This document shows, piece after piece, positions 1 through 12,100 of a stretch of DNA of 64,000 nt (within the stretch, counting starts at the first letter, position 1; every line of letters begins with the position of its first letter). Where the stretch lies: contig BQKZ01000455.1 of the NCBI GenBank assembly GCA_036244855.1, positions 41,601 to 105,600 of the forward strand, given 5' to 3'. Below the pieces are notes generated by a model that was not told the DNA's origin, ran no database searches, and saw only the letters and a program-made list of their open reading frames with translations. This stretch comes from Temnopleurus reevesii (Eukaryota; Echinodermata; Echinoidea; Temnopleuroida; Temnopleuridae). A program made the position numbers and the translations under genes.

Positions 1-129
1 AAAGTAATTTTCCTGGTCCCATCTCTTTGTATTTTATTGTATTTTGACCCTGATATAACAAGGTTTCAATATAAAGAGGTAATGAATTCCTCTGCTCCCA
101 ACGACCTCGTTATAATGAGATTAGACTGT
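1..129. mobile_element. Pogo/Tigger-like MITE, truncated by the window edge
   Basis: This is the right-hand part of a ~160-180 bp element. It ends in AACGACCTCGTTATAA.. and TTAGACTG followed by TA. It matches the copies at 285-460 and 1614-1772 over the CTGGTCCCATCT and GACCCTGATATAACAAG segments. No coding capacity. Confidence 0.7.
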
Positions 130-284
130 ACTATGCAAGGACCCTCAATAAAAAGAATAACACAACACGTACAGTGGAAACTCGGTATAAAGACTTAAAA
201 ATCCGATCCCAGTTCTCTACAACCCTGCTATAGCAAGACTACTGCAATAACAAACTTATTTATGGTAGCAATCACCTTGTTATA

Positions 285-460
285 CAGTCAAACCTCGTTA
301 TAAAGAGCACTGACATAAAGAGCTCTCGTTATAACAAGGTAATTTTCCTGGTCCCCATCTATTTGTATTTTATTGTATTTTGACCCTGATATAACAAGAT
401 TTCAATATAAAGCGGTAATTCCTCTGGTCCCAACGACCACGTTATAACAAGGTGAGACTG
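285..460. mobile_element. Pogo/Tigger-like MITE
   Basis: Starts CAGTCAAACCTCGTTATAA and ends with the inverted TTATAACAAGGTGAGACTG, flanked by TA on both sides. CAGT...ACTG ends with TA target duplications are typical of Tc1/mariner-superfamily pogo relatives. The body repeats CTCGTTATAA-type motifs. Confidence 0.75.
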
Positions 461-479
461 TACTGAGTTTCCACTGCAT

Positions 480-1613
480 AAGTGCATTAAGAAATCCATC
501 CACACCAATCTTAATTTGTGCTTATGTAGTTTTTATTTTCATATAAAAAAGTTTTCTTTTTTTCCTTTCTAACAAGAAACAGCTTTAACTTCTACAATAT
601 ACAATAGATACATCTTTTTTTGAATAAAATAGTAACTGTTTTGTGCATATCAAAAAGACAGTGGGGCAACTGTGTACGTTAATATAAGGCGCCAATCATT
701 CAAAGATACAATGCCAACTGAAATAGAAGGGTATTGAAGAAATGCCCACTAATGGAAGGTACACAAAGTAAAGTTGTTTATTACTATACTCAACTTCGCA
801 GAGATGCCAACCATTCCAAATATGCACACTGGAAATTAAAATATGAATTACTATCTGAGCCAAGGGTTTTATCAGGAGGGAAACCATTGGAGTATTATCA
901 TAAAATTAATTGGTTCAGCTGTTTGGTGATTCACATTAATTTCTATTTTCTGGAATGATTGGCACCTCCGTCTTTGTCAGAATGTTACATGGAAATTCAA
1001 GTGAATTACTATTAGCGTACTAATAAATGGCAAGTTGACAAAAAATGCTGTGCATCAAAATAAGGAGGATGCAACTTTCTTTCTTTGGCATCGCAGGTCT
1101 TGCTTATGATAGGCTTCCTTTAAACAAAAAGATAGAGCTCAACATACATCATTATATATAAAATATGAACAATATATGACGTTTTCCAAAAATATACATG
1201 GGTTAATGGGATTGGAAATAATCACAATTGCTGATCAAAGAATTCTTATTCCAACATGGATAACATTGAATTACAACATTATTTGAGCTGCTATTAAAAA
1301 AAATTTACCCATTGTTAAAATCATTAATTTGAATTCATGATTGTGTTAATTCTCTCTACATTTCTGCAAAATAAAAAAAAGGAATTTGAAACAAATATTT
1401 AATCAAGAAAAATCTAAATTTCCCAAACCCCCAAATTACCACCTATAATTTCTGCTCCATAATCTAAATCTGTTTCTAAATTTATTTGTATTATATAAAT
1501 AATCGCATGTATACATTTAGCACCTTTTATCAAAAGACGGGAGTGGCGTGTAAACACAATAAAGTAAAAATAAAAAAGATGGCATCATACACAGTTTAAA
1601 CTAAAACATGATA
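480..1613. other. AT-rich non-coding stretch
   Basis: No coding exon, RNA gene or clear repeat family seen. Short open frames of 60-75 codons here lack coding character. Confidence 0.5.
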
Positions 1614-1772
1614 CAGTCGAACCTCGTTATAAAGAGCACTGACATAATGTGGTAATTTTCCTGGTCCCATCTCTTTGTGTTTTATTGCATTTTGACCCTG
1701 ATATAACAAGATTTCAATATAAAGAGGTAATTCCTCTGGTCCCAACGAACTCATTATGACGAGGTTAGACTG
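1614..1772. mobile_element. Pogo/Tigger-like MITE
   Basis: Starts CAGTCGAACCTCGTTATAA and ends GAGGTTAGACTG with TA flanks. It belongs to the same family as 285-460 with small deletions. Confidence 0.75.
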
Positions 1773-1784
1773 TATCAGTAAATA

Positions 1785-1972
1785 CAGTGAAACCTCTTTA
1801 TAACGAGGTCCTTGGGATCATGAAAATTACAACTGTACCTTGTTATATCAGGTTCCTCACTATATCAGGGTAAAAAAAACAAAGAACTATAAAGAGCTGG
1901 GACCAATAAAATCACCTTGTTATAACAGGTATCTCGCTATATCCGACCTCTTTATAACGAGGTTCCACTGTA
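1785..1972. mobile_element. Second pogo-like MITE subfamily
   Basis: Near-perfect terminal inverted repeats: CAGTGAAACCTCTTTATAAC at the left and GTTATAAAGAGG-type sequence (inverted) ending GGTTCCACTG at the right, flanked by TA. The body differs from the neighbouring CAGTCGAACC family. A fragment starting CAGTGGAAACTCGG lies at about 172-250. Confidence 0.75.
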
Positions 1973-1994
1973 AAAGATACCTATGTGTAATAAT

Positions 1995-2105
1995 AACAAT
2001 AATAATATATGCAATTTATATAGCGCACATATCCTCTCTCTTTGCTGAGTGCTCAAGGCGCTTTGCATTTATTACCCTGGCTTTAGCCCGGAAGCCACCA
2101 AATGA
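1995..2105 (-). repeat. SINE tail fragment
   Basis: Reverse-oriented match to the tail of the tRNA-derived SINE at 56331-56640, sharing the 'GCGCTTTGC', 'CCCTGGCTTTAGCCCGG' and 'GCCACC' blocks. The tRNA head is missing. Confidence 0.6.
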
Positions 2106-2109
2106 ATGA

Positions 2110-3099
2110 CTGATTATTCATTTCATCAATTAGATATAGACAGCACAAGTCAGAATTCTTTGCTATGCTATGACAATATAAATGCCCAGAACAATTGGAT
2201 AATATATTGTTTTGGGGAGCAGTTTTGGTGTCATGGTGTAGCAAAGATTTCTGACTTGCACTGTGCATTGATATACATGATATGTATAAAAAGAGCACTT
2301 TAGAATGACCATCCTACATCATACACTTCTTCAAGGCACATAAGTCACAAGTAAAATAATATTCATATCAGAAAGAAATACTTTTCCGATTGAAAGAATG
2401 CTAAGAGTAATCAACCCATAATACATGTATTATACATATTGGTGAGATGTTGAGAGAGTTAAATGAAAACAAAAATATTTACAAAAGAAAGAATGATGAT
2501 TGAAATGAAATTATTACAATGTTATGAATAGTATACAATTGAATCAATAGTAAATAACATGCAAAAAGTAAACTAGATATTCTAAACATACAAAATTTGA
2601 ATACTTTGCATATGAAATGCCCGTCCAAAAATAGGATGCCCAACTAAATAAGCTCAAGATAGTATTCTATATGTATTGCGTAAACCAATTAACCTATTGA
2701 CGAACAAGATATGTTGCATTCTTACAGATAGAAGAGACAAATTTTACTCTACAGTTCCACCTCTCATATTCAGATGTGACAACTTTTCACCTGGTTGATA
2801 CATACATACTGGTAACCAAGGTTATCTTTGTGAGGTGATCAATTTTTTCTTTCTTGTCATTACCAGCAGCACCTTCCATTGGCAAGTCTTGTATCTGCTC
2901 CTGGCATGTTGCATAATTTGAATGAGCTCTTATTTCATTGAGTTTGAAATGACCCTTTCCAATATATCAGTGGATGAAAGAAAATTCAAAGAAATATTAG
3001 TTTTATCAATACCAATAACCTACAATAAAAGGTAAAATAAGAGAGGTCAAACTTTGTATGAACAAATCTTTGATATCCTATACACTTTAGATAGTTGCT
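2110..3099. other. Non-coding stretch, short local duplication only
   Basis: 2130-2260 contains an imperfect back-to-back inverted arrangement (AGACAGCACAAGTCAGAATTC.. and ..AAAGATTTCTGACTTGCACTGTG), giving short mirrored open frames on both strands. Otherwise unique AT-rich DNA. Confidence 0.4.
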
Positions 3100-3280
3100 A
3101 GAATGTTGCGATCAATTGCAAGTCAACCACAAATCAGTTGCAAATTGAAACCCATATTTTCATTCACGCACAGTTTGCACTTCTAAGAAGATGTGCGTGT
3201 ATGTAACAACAATTTTGAGTGGCAGATGCCTATCAACTGCAACTTGCAAATGATTGCAATTTTCTTGGAACATCCCCTTG
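3100..3280. mobile_element. Decayed GGGGTGTTG-family MITE
   Basis: Shares internal blocks with the family (TTGCGATCAATTGCAAG, CATTTTCATTCACGCACAG, CAACTGCAACTTGC), but its ends have decayed to GAATGTTG and AACATCCCC. Confidence 0.55.
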
Positions 3281-3700
3281 TTACAACATGATCTTTAGTT
3301 TGGCAAGGCAAGAAAAATAAGTTCGTAGGTGCAAAAGGTAAAAATGGCCAAATAAAATATGCTAACAATACAGCATCAAAAATATAATAAGAGAACTAAT
3401 GAGAAAATTGTTAGGATGTAGATGATACATGAATCATGATGTGCAAACAATGAATAGTTATGACAGTATTCCCAAGAAATGGCTACCAGCCAGCAACACT
3501 GTTCAGGAGGTAATGGAAAAGCTACTGTCTTAGCATACAAAAATTTGAGTAAATTCCCTGATTTGACACGTCAGCGAGTTGTTATTTCTACGTTTTAAAT
3601 TAATATTGTACAGAAGTCATAGGTATTCTAATGAGTGAAAATTTGAGTGAATTCATGGTCGTGACATTTCCAATAATGTCCATATTATGAAGTACATGTA

Positions 3701-4024
3701 CAGTCCAACCTCGTTATAAAAGCACTGATATAACGAGATCTTGTTACAACAAAGTGATTTTGTTGGTCCAATCTCTTTGTATTTTATTATATTTTGGCCC
3801 TGATATAACAAGGTTTCGATATAAAGAGATAATTTTTCTGGTCCCCTGGGCCCCGTAACATAAAGGTTTGCGATCAATTGCTAATCTGATAGCGATTGAT
3901 ATCAATCGCAAGTCTATGGCACATCATGTACTAAAGTTTGCAATTATTCGCAAAATCAAATAGCGATTAATCGCAAACCTTTATATTACGGGGCCCAGGA
4001 TATCATTATAACGAGGTTTGAGTG
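3701..4024. mobile_element. Pogo-like MITE split by a nested hairpin element
   Basis: The left part (3701-3846, CAGTCCAACCTCGTTATAA...) and the right part (3998-4024, ATTATAACGAGGTTTGAGTG) belong to one pogo-like element. A second element at 3847-3997 interrupts it at the CTGGTCCC block. Confidence 0.7.
3847..3997. mobile_element. Nested hairpin MITE (TGGGCCCCGTAA ends)
   Basis: Long inverted repeats: TGGGCCCCGTAACATAAAGG at the left and CCTTTATATTACGGGGCCCA at the right, followed inward by TTTGCGATCAATTGC / GCGATTAATCGCAAA. A second copy lies at 28505-28650. Confidence 0.75.
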
Positions 4025-4275
4025 CATTCTCTTAGCAAGTGAAATTGGAGAAAGAATATGAATTCAGGTTTGCAACATTAAAAAAAGTCATCTAGTGCAG
4101 CATTTATGAAAAATAAGAAAGATGCAAGAGACAAATAATACCCAGGTTCAAATTTAACCCATTTATAACTAACTAAAATGAGAAATAAAGAAATCTTATG
4201 AATATAAAACATGACTACATCTACATGCATATAGAGCATATAAGGTTAATTAAAGGCCATGGCACGCTACACGAC

Positions 4276-4460
4276 GTTAAGTCATACGAACTTAAGACCA
4301 ATTTTGCAAATACTGAAATATGCTATAATACGTCGTCTCATGGTGAGGTTCTTGATACTTGAAACCTAATTAAGTACAAATTATCAAGTACCTAGCCGTG
4401 AGAAGACATATCATAGCATGTTTCAGTAACTAAAAAAGTGGTCTTAGGGTTGTATGACTA
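4276..4460. repeat. Imperfect 185-bp palindrome (hairpin MITE candidate)
   Basis: The arms pair TAAGTCATACGAACTTAAGACC with GGTCTTAGGGTTGTATGACTA, and internally CTGAAATATGCTATAATACG with the inverted CATATCATAGCATGTTTCAG. It directly abuts the MITE at 4463. Confidence 0.65.
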
Positions 4461-4462
4461 AA

Positions 4463-4627
4463 GGGGTGTTGCTCAAAAGTTGAAATTGATCGCAAGTTGC
4501 AGTTGATTGGAACGCGCCAATCAAAATCATTGTTTCAAGCGCGTCTCCTTAAATGCGCATACCGTACGCGAATGAAAATGCACGGTAAAATTTGCAAAGT
4601 TGCAGTTGATTTTGAGCAACACACCCT
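4463..4627 (-). mobile_element. GGGGTGTTG-family MITE
   Basis: Ends are GGGGTGTTGCTCAAAAG and TTTGAGCAACACACCCT (inverted), with TAA/TTA-like flanks. The core holds the conserved CCAATCAAAATCATTGTTTC block and CGCATACCGTACGCGAATG. Termini and a 3-bp TWA-type target duplication fit PIF/Harbinger-type MITEs. Confidence 0.75.
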
Positions 4628-4629
4628 CT

Positions 4630-5192
4630 AAGTCATGAAGTGTGATGTGGCCTGTATGTGCCATTACCTTTGAGTTTATAATGGCCAACGTCTGCCTGGC
4701 ATTCATAAAAATTTGAAAGATGCTCTGTGAACGCAGATATACGGAGGAGGGAATACACTTGACCAACATTGAAGGCATTCAGCTGGTGCATAAAGTATAC
4801 TTGCATTAGCGACAGTTATGCATCCTTCCTGCATATTCCCACGTTTACGGAGAATTCTTTCAAATTTCATGAATGCTGGGCAGACATTGGCTACAAACGC
4901 GAAGGTGCGATCGATCAGTTACTCTGAAAATATCAATCGTTGACAACAATTATTCCTAAACACCTACTAAAATTATGAGGTCTTTTCATATTTCAATTAA
5001 ATATCAATTAAAAACTGCTATGTATTTGCTGACATGAAATTTTCAGCACTGTAGACCCCAATTCAATGGAAAATTGAATTGTAACCAGTATTTTCAAATT
5101 AGAATTATAATTATTTTATAATCAAATTTAAATATGAGAATATTCATTACAATGAAAATAAATACAAGCCCTAAAATTACAGTAAAGACTTA
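4630..5192. other. Non-coding stretch between MITEs
   Basis: AT-rich, with no exon or RNA gene recognised. The 83-codon minus-strand open frame at 4527-4778 runs out of the MITE and is not credible as a gene. Confidence 0.45.
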
Positions 5193-5370
5193 GGGGGTGT
5201 TGCTCAGAGTCAACTGCAAATCAACTACAACTTTGGAAATTGTAACGCGCATTTTTATTCTCCCGCGGCGTGCGCATTTAACAAGACGCGCATGAAACAA
5301 TGATTTTGATTGGCTTATTTCGATCAACTGCAAACTTGCGATCAATTGCAACCTTTGAGCAACACCCCCT
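5193..5370 (+). mobile_element. GGGGTGTTG-family MITE
   Basis: Ends GGGGGTGTTGCTCAGAG and CTTTGAGCAACACCCCC, flanked by TTA on both sides. Opposite orientation to the copy at 4463. Confidence 0.8.
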
Positions 5371-5608
5371 TAGACTGAAGAAGTCTGAATTACACAAATA
5401 ACTTTGAACGTTCAAGGGGCCTTGTAATGCCGAATTGCCATTGTTCTAATATGAGAAAGGCCTGAAAAATAGTACATGAAAATTTGTAGCTTTACACTTC
5501 ACCAGCATTATTAAGTTGTCCACTAAATGTTCTTAAGATTTCACTTTCTCCATACACTATAAGCTATCCTGTAATTTCAAGTACACTTTTGTCACAAACA
5601 AGTGTGAT

Positions 5609-5736
5609 GTCCCGGTCACATAGGGCCCCGGAAGCAACACAATTCAACACGACTCTTTGTTCGGAGGCAATTAACTATAAATTAACAAAGAGTCGTGTTG
5701 AATTGTGTTGTTTACGGGGTCCTATGTGACCGGGGC
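5609..5736. mobile_element. Near-perfect hairpin element (GTCCCGGTCACATAGG ends)
   Basis: The arms GTCCCGGTCACATAGGGCCC / GGGTCCTATGTGACCGGGGC, plus internal AACACAATTCAACACGACTC / GAGTCGTGTTGAATTGTGTT, fold over almost the whole 128 bp. A second copy lies at 55853-55977, so it is a dispersed foldback/MITE family. Confidence 0.8.
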
Positions 5737-5939
5737 CTAAAGAATGGCGTATACAACATGGAAGGGTCTTTGGTGAAGATTGGTGAAACAAAGAGTGCAA
5801 TCAAGCCGAAGTCTCAAGTTGGACGAAAATAAGATTTCCTGCCAATGTAAAAGATTTGTGTTTTAAAGACAGATTATTATTAAAACTCTGGACAGAAAAA
5901 GATTTTAGGACTTTTGGCTCTGTCAGTTGTTGTTTTTCA

Positions 5940-6196
5940 CTAATGAGCAAATCTGATTTTTAATTTTCTAAAAGAATCAGCTCTTTAAATAATCTATTTT
6001 GCAACTTTATCAGGAAATTATAGAGATGAGTTTATGTTTTCCAATGTCTATCATTTCTTTAATTAGAGAATAGGTTGAATTTCCAATGTTAGAAGCAATA
6101 TCTTTAGAATGTAAGATAGGCTAGGAGTCAAACCTCCAAAGCAGGATGAATTCACAATTCAAAGGATAGCAGCATAATGTTTCTCACATTCACTTC
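5940..6196 (-). other. Probable start of the zinc-finger gene 3'UTR with a candidate poly(A) signal
   Basis: This follows the stop codon on the minus strand. An ATTAAA hexamer (complement of TTTAAT at 5959-5964) lies about 235 nt after the stop. A canonical AATAAA (complement of 5254-5259) lies about 940 nt after it, but inside a MITE. The true end of the transcript cannot be decided from sequence. Confidence 0.3.
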
Positions 6197-9100
6197 CTAC
6201 CCTTCCATACCTTCATGCAACATTTGTCTCTTTATATCTTTGCAATTAGCACGATACCTTGAGGACGTTGCCCTTGCATTGGCAAGTTTTCTCTTGGCAA
6301 AAAGTTCTTCTTTGGTTGGATAAACACCATGGTCTTCCTTCATGTGGAAGGCAAGGTAATCTGTGCGAGCGAAGCCCTGTCCACAGTGGTCACATTTGTA
6401 TGGTTTGAGGTGGGTAAAAAGATGCTCCCTCATGTGTTGCTTACTCTTAAATGTTTTAGTGCAGTCATCGATGGTGCAAGAGAAGGGACGATCACGACTA
6501 TTGGTTATCTTGAAATATTCCGACAACTCTATGCCCCCTTTAGGATTGAGGAGGATTTCGGCGGAGTGGTCAGAGTTTCGCTTACGCTTCCTGCCATCGA
6601 CCTTCGGAACGTCGCCTCCATTGGGTACCTGCGGTTGAGCATGATGTTGCTCATCTTCGGATCCAGATTTCACACGGATGCGCATGACGAGGTCACCTTT
6701 CTTGTGATGCTTTGGGGGGCGCCCTCTTCTTCTCTTGATCAAAGGTGAGGACAGGATCACCATTTGTCCTAGTTGATCTTGCGCCACTGGAGAAGGCTGC
6801 ACTTGCTGGATTTGCTTCACTTTATCATGACCAAGTTCATCATTGTTCCTCTGCTCAACCTGACCAGGGTTGTAGTTGCCTGTGCGACGTTTAGGTCGAC
6901 CGCTTGGGGTGTAAAGCATTTCGTCTTCCGATGGATAACTATCGTTTGGTCCATTAGATGCAGGGGTAACCGATGATGAAGGAGTAGCAAGCACAGCTGA
7001 CGGATTATTTTCTATGGCTGATGTGTTTGCAGGAGAACTAAAACTGCCATCAGGAGTCTCCATAGATGCTGCTTCAGTAGCTGCCACAGTTGCTGCAACA
7101 AAATTATTCTGATTGTCCAGAGGCTGTAATACTGTTGCCTGTGAATGGTTGTATTTTCTGGGTCTTCCTCTGCCTCTGCTTTTGTATTTGGCCAGAACAT
7201 TCCTAGCAGCCCACCGCTTGTTGAAAAGCTTCTTCCGACTAAACTTGGGTTTTTTCCTTTGCACTGGAGAGTAGTCTTCGTCTTCATAATCATCTTCATA
7301 GTGAAGGGTCTCTTCTGGCTCATCTGGGTCCTCTTGTGAGTGTTCATATGCATCATTGTCTTGTGATAAAATCTCTTCTGGAGCAACAGGCTGTACAACC
7401 ACCTCACTGCTTTCATGTACTTCATCCATTTCACTGCTCTCAGATTCTTGGGTCTTAAGTACTTCTTCACCTACTTGGAGTCGTACATTAACAGCTCCTT
7501 CAGATTGCTCTGTTTCGGAGTTAGCCTCAGATACCACTGATTTTTCACTATGGGATACTTGAACTTCTTTGGTTGAGTCATTACCATCATTTGCAGGAAG
7601 AACTAAAGAATCTTCTGGAGTGTATTTGGGAATTTCATCTTCATCCATCTTCCCAGATTCAGCTTCAGAGTCTTTGCCAAAGAAGTCCACAAGATCATAA
7701 TCATAGTCTGAAGAAAGTGATTTTCTGGAAAGTTCATTTCCAACCATGGAAGGTGGAGGAGGGAGACTCGTTACTGCAACTCCCATTGCTGGCGTCAAGC
7801 TGGCGACAGGTATACGATCAGTTGGAATCAGTTTCTTTGAGGAAGACTTGAACAGCATCTCCAGGTCTTTGGCATCCCCGCAAAAACCATGGGCTTTTTT
7901 CATGTGCTCAGCAAGGTACTGCCATCGGATGGTATCAAAGGAACATTCCCCACATTTATAAGGTCTGGTGTGAGTCCGGACATGGTCAGTCAAATTGTTT
8001 CTTCTCTTGAAGCCTTTCCCACAAATGTGACAGATGAATGGGCGCTCTGGATCTAGCTTATACTGGAATTTTTTATCTCCTTTGGCAGATCTCGGACTGC
8101 GGGGAGACTTTGCTTTCTGGTGTGGTCTAGAAGCTGGATGATCTGACGCCACACTTCCTGCAGGAGGAGAATGAAGCCCACCCATTACATCATGATGGGA
8201 CGTAAAACTAATTGATCCTGATGGTGACTCGCTCTCCGATGTCTTTGATGGAATCACAGGTCGCACTTCAGCATTCGGAGGTGATTTTTCCATCATACTA
8301 CGTGCTACTACGGTGAGGATGTCTGGACTTTCTTGAGCTGGGTTTGGTGAATCTGATGAATCACTTTGTTGACCCATATTTGGTTTGATCACGTTTGGTT
8401 GTACAGTCGTTGAGGAAATACTTGATCTCCTGGGAGCTTGATCACACTTGCTGCTGGTAGCGTCTGATTGTGGATGGTAGCCAGGACTTACGGACTGCTG
8501 ATTCTCCCCGTTTTCAAATGATTGTCCTCGATAGGGAGGAGGGCCATTGGGATGCTGACGATTAGCTCCATTAAGAAGTTGGGGCTGAGAGGTTGGATGT
8601 ATCTGTCTTTGTGGGACCTGGCTTGGTCTTACCTGTCCTGACATGGAAGGAGGGTTTGGTACCATGCCTTGTGGAAGACCTTGTTGACTGTACTGGGCAC
8701 GCAACATCAAATGGTGAGTGGCCCACTGCTGATGTTGTTTGGCCATTTGTTCCTGATGCTGCTTTTGTTGTTGCTGTTGAAGTTGCTGCTGTTGCTCATG
8801 CTGCTGCTTCAAGGCCATCTGATGCTGATATTGTTGCATGGTTGCAAAGGATATAGACGATCCTTGGACACCTATACCTGGCTGGTTAGGCATGTTCATG
8901 TGAGGAGCGTTGAAAGGTGCTCCTGGAGCTGCTGCTGAAGGTAGGCCCATGGGATTCATATTTGGATTCAAAGGGAATCTGCTTCCTGCCTCTTGTGACA
9001 AGTATACTGGCTGCTGGGGTGGCACTCCATGAGGCATCGGCTGCTGCATTATTCCAGGATACTGAGGGTGACCAACAGGTGCGTGCAACGGAGGTTGTTG

Positions 9101-12100
9101 TTGCTTCAGTGCACTGATGTAAGGATTGCCTTCCATGCCTCCAATGGCATTTTCCGGTTTGTAAAACATTTGCTGCTGCATATGCATCTGTAATTGTGCT
9201 TGAATTCCATGTGGCACTGCTGCAGGATCAGACACATTGGGAGGATATGGCCCACCAGGATACCCTGGAGGCTGCCCATGAGGAAACCTTGGGCCATGTG
9301 GATTTCCCATCATGGGATTGGACAACCTGTAGTCCCCAGGATGTCCTTTGGGGTAGTCCATCAGTTGGTGATTATCACCTTGCGATTCATGGCTCATGGC
9401 CTCAGAATTTCCTTTCAGAGACTCCACCGATACAATTACTGGCATTCCCATGTTATCATTATTGTTTTCACATTCATTTCTCTCTTCTTCGACATCTATA
9501 ACCTCCTGCTTCACAACAATTTCCTTAGTTTTTACACCATCTGCTTTATCAATAACATCACCGGCATCAGCTTTGTCTCCAACACTGTCTTTTCTCTGAG
9601 GTGACTCTTCTCTGTAGTCAGTGACATCTTCACATGACATGTCTAACAAGAAATCCCCAACAGTCTTGATACCAGATGATTCATCAGGTGTTGTGCTAGA
9701 GTCTCCTTCAACAGACTCCTGTCCTGTTTGGCTTACTTTCTCATCACCTTCCTGACCACATTCATTGGATTCTACTGCAGACAAATCTGCTCTTTGTTCA
9801 ACATCAGGAATACCTTCAGCTTTATCACTGCCAACCAGAATAAAGCCATCACTTGCAACAGACACATCATCAGATTGATCCTCTTGCGATGCTATTTCTT
9901 CATCAACATTTTCAATCTCTTCATCATCCCCTTCATGCATTTCCTGACTGCTCTCCTCCTTGCTGCTTCCAACTGGTTCTTCAGTAGGTTTTGATGTCTC
10001 TTCAGTAGGTTTTAAAAGCTCATCATTTTCATCAGGAAAATCAGCTTTGATGGATTCAACTTCATTACTATCACTGTCATTCTCATCTCCACTCACAGCT
10101 GGTTCCGTTGCTTTGGTAGTCACATCAATAACTTCACCTTGATCAGCTTCATGTGGTGCAGCTTCATTTCCATCTTGACTAATCTCTACAGCAGTGATGG
10201 TAATATGATCTCCACCTTCCATTGATTCACCATCATCTTCAACAAGCTCTATACCTGTAACTGTAATTTGATCTTCTTGTGAGGCAACATCAGATTCGTC
10301 TGCATCTCCAAAATTGACATCTGGTTTCGCATGCACTTCTTCAGATTCAGCATTCTCGTCTTCGGCCTCTTCTTCCTCTCCAATGTTTTCTATATCAATG
10401 TCGGCCGATTCTGCTTGTTCTGTGGATGCAAGAGATCCTGGATTCTCGTCAACATCCATATTTCCAACGCTACCACCTTGAGTTACATCATCTCCTCCTG
10501 CATTCATTCCTGAAGCTTCACGAGCCATCCTCTTGCGCCAACGTTTCATTAGCTTCATTCTCCTGCGACTAGTTATGACTGGCTTTTCAGGTGTGTTGGG
10601 TTGTCTCTTTGGAATGTACTTTGGTCCTCCATGGACAAGTTCTATGTGCTTGGCTACATTGTCTTTTCGTGATGCTTTCATACCACATGCTCCACAAGAG
10701 TATGGCTTCACATGAATCTTGATGTGTTCGAGAAGACAGTGAGTAGAGTTGAAGTTCTTTGGGCATAAATTGCACTTATATGGACGTACAGTTCCAGCTT
10801 CATGTCTGCCATAGGTTCCAACAAGATCAGTTGTAGTGGCTTTCGGGTCTTTGTATATGATGAAGGTTGGCACATCATCACTGCTCCTTCTTCTGGGTCT
10901 TCCTGGAGACTTCCTGGCATTTACATTGATATACTCAATCTTAATACGACCTAAATGGGAAGATTCACCTTTTAACTTGTTCAATTGATTTCCAGGTTTA
11001 TTACTCCCGTATTCCGCCCTCACTTTCAAGGATATTCTTCTACCTCGACCTTTTGGTCTTCCTCGCCCCCGAATCTTGAGAAGAGATGACTCCTGTATGG
11101 TCTCGGTACTTGACGTCACACCATTGTCAATAGTGACTGGCTGTGATGAAGAACTGCTACTACAGCTGGGTTCATCTGCATTTGTGACATCTTTGTCTGA
11201 TACATCTTTATTGACTTCTTTACCATCTGGAAGTTGCACTTCTGGATGGCATTTGGCCATGTGGGCAGTTAGCTGCCTGTCATCCATGAACTTCAAATGA
11301 CAGAGCTGGCAACGTATCAGGAATCGACCATTTATTACTCGAGCCTGGTGGTAGTATTCTTTGTGGGATAGCAGTGCTTCACGATTCACAAAGATTTTCT
11401 TGCATTGTGTGCAGATGTACTTCATGCGCTGCTTCTTCCGATGGAATTCCTTCCATAAGTCCCAATGTCCTGGAGTGGTCTGGAGATGTTTCTCATAAGA
11501 CTCTTCTTTCATGAAAAGGCGATTACATAATTCACAGTGTTTCAAACTTGTTCCCGAACTTGCACTTTCATCTTCCATTTTGGGAGTCTCCGAATTTAAA
11601 TCTCCGTCATCATTACTGGTCTCACTAACAGTATTTTCTTCAATTTTGTTTGTAGCTTGATGATCTTTCTTTTCAGCAGTCAAAAGTTTTAGTACATTTG
11701 GAAGGTTTTGATACTTCCCAGCATCAGGTCGAGGTGCAATTGGAACCGTTGCACGTGGGATGTGTCCAACCGGTGGAACACTCACGGGGGCAACTATTTT
11801 TGTCCTTGCAGTTTCATTCCCAAGTTGCATTGGCTGAGACACCTGGAGAAGCTGAACCTGCTGTGGTTGGTTCGGCTGAAACTGTTGATTATGTGGAGCT
11901 TGCGGGATAAGCCCAGGATGTGTAACTTGTTGAATAGTTGAAGATTGGATATTATGATGTGCTTGAACTTGGTATTGAGGTGGATGAATTCGTTGCTGCT
12001 GGACAACAATCGTCTTTGGCTGCTGTGGCGATTGCTGCAAAGCCTTCTGGAGAACAGAAGTGTACTGGTTCTGGGGCACATGGACAACCTGATTAGGAGG

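Noticed and set aside
6329..6748. 139-codon plus-strand frame and many others of 60-150 codons between 6300 and 16500
   Set aside because: They lie antisense to the zinc-finger coding exons and reflect the codon composition of that gene.
7012..7470. 152-codon minus-strand frame
   Set aside because: Same strand as the zinc-finger gene but shifted frame inside its terminal exon; Lys/Met-rich shadow with no domain.
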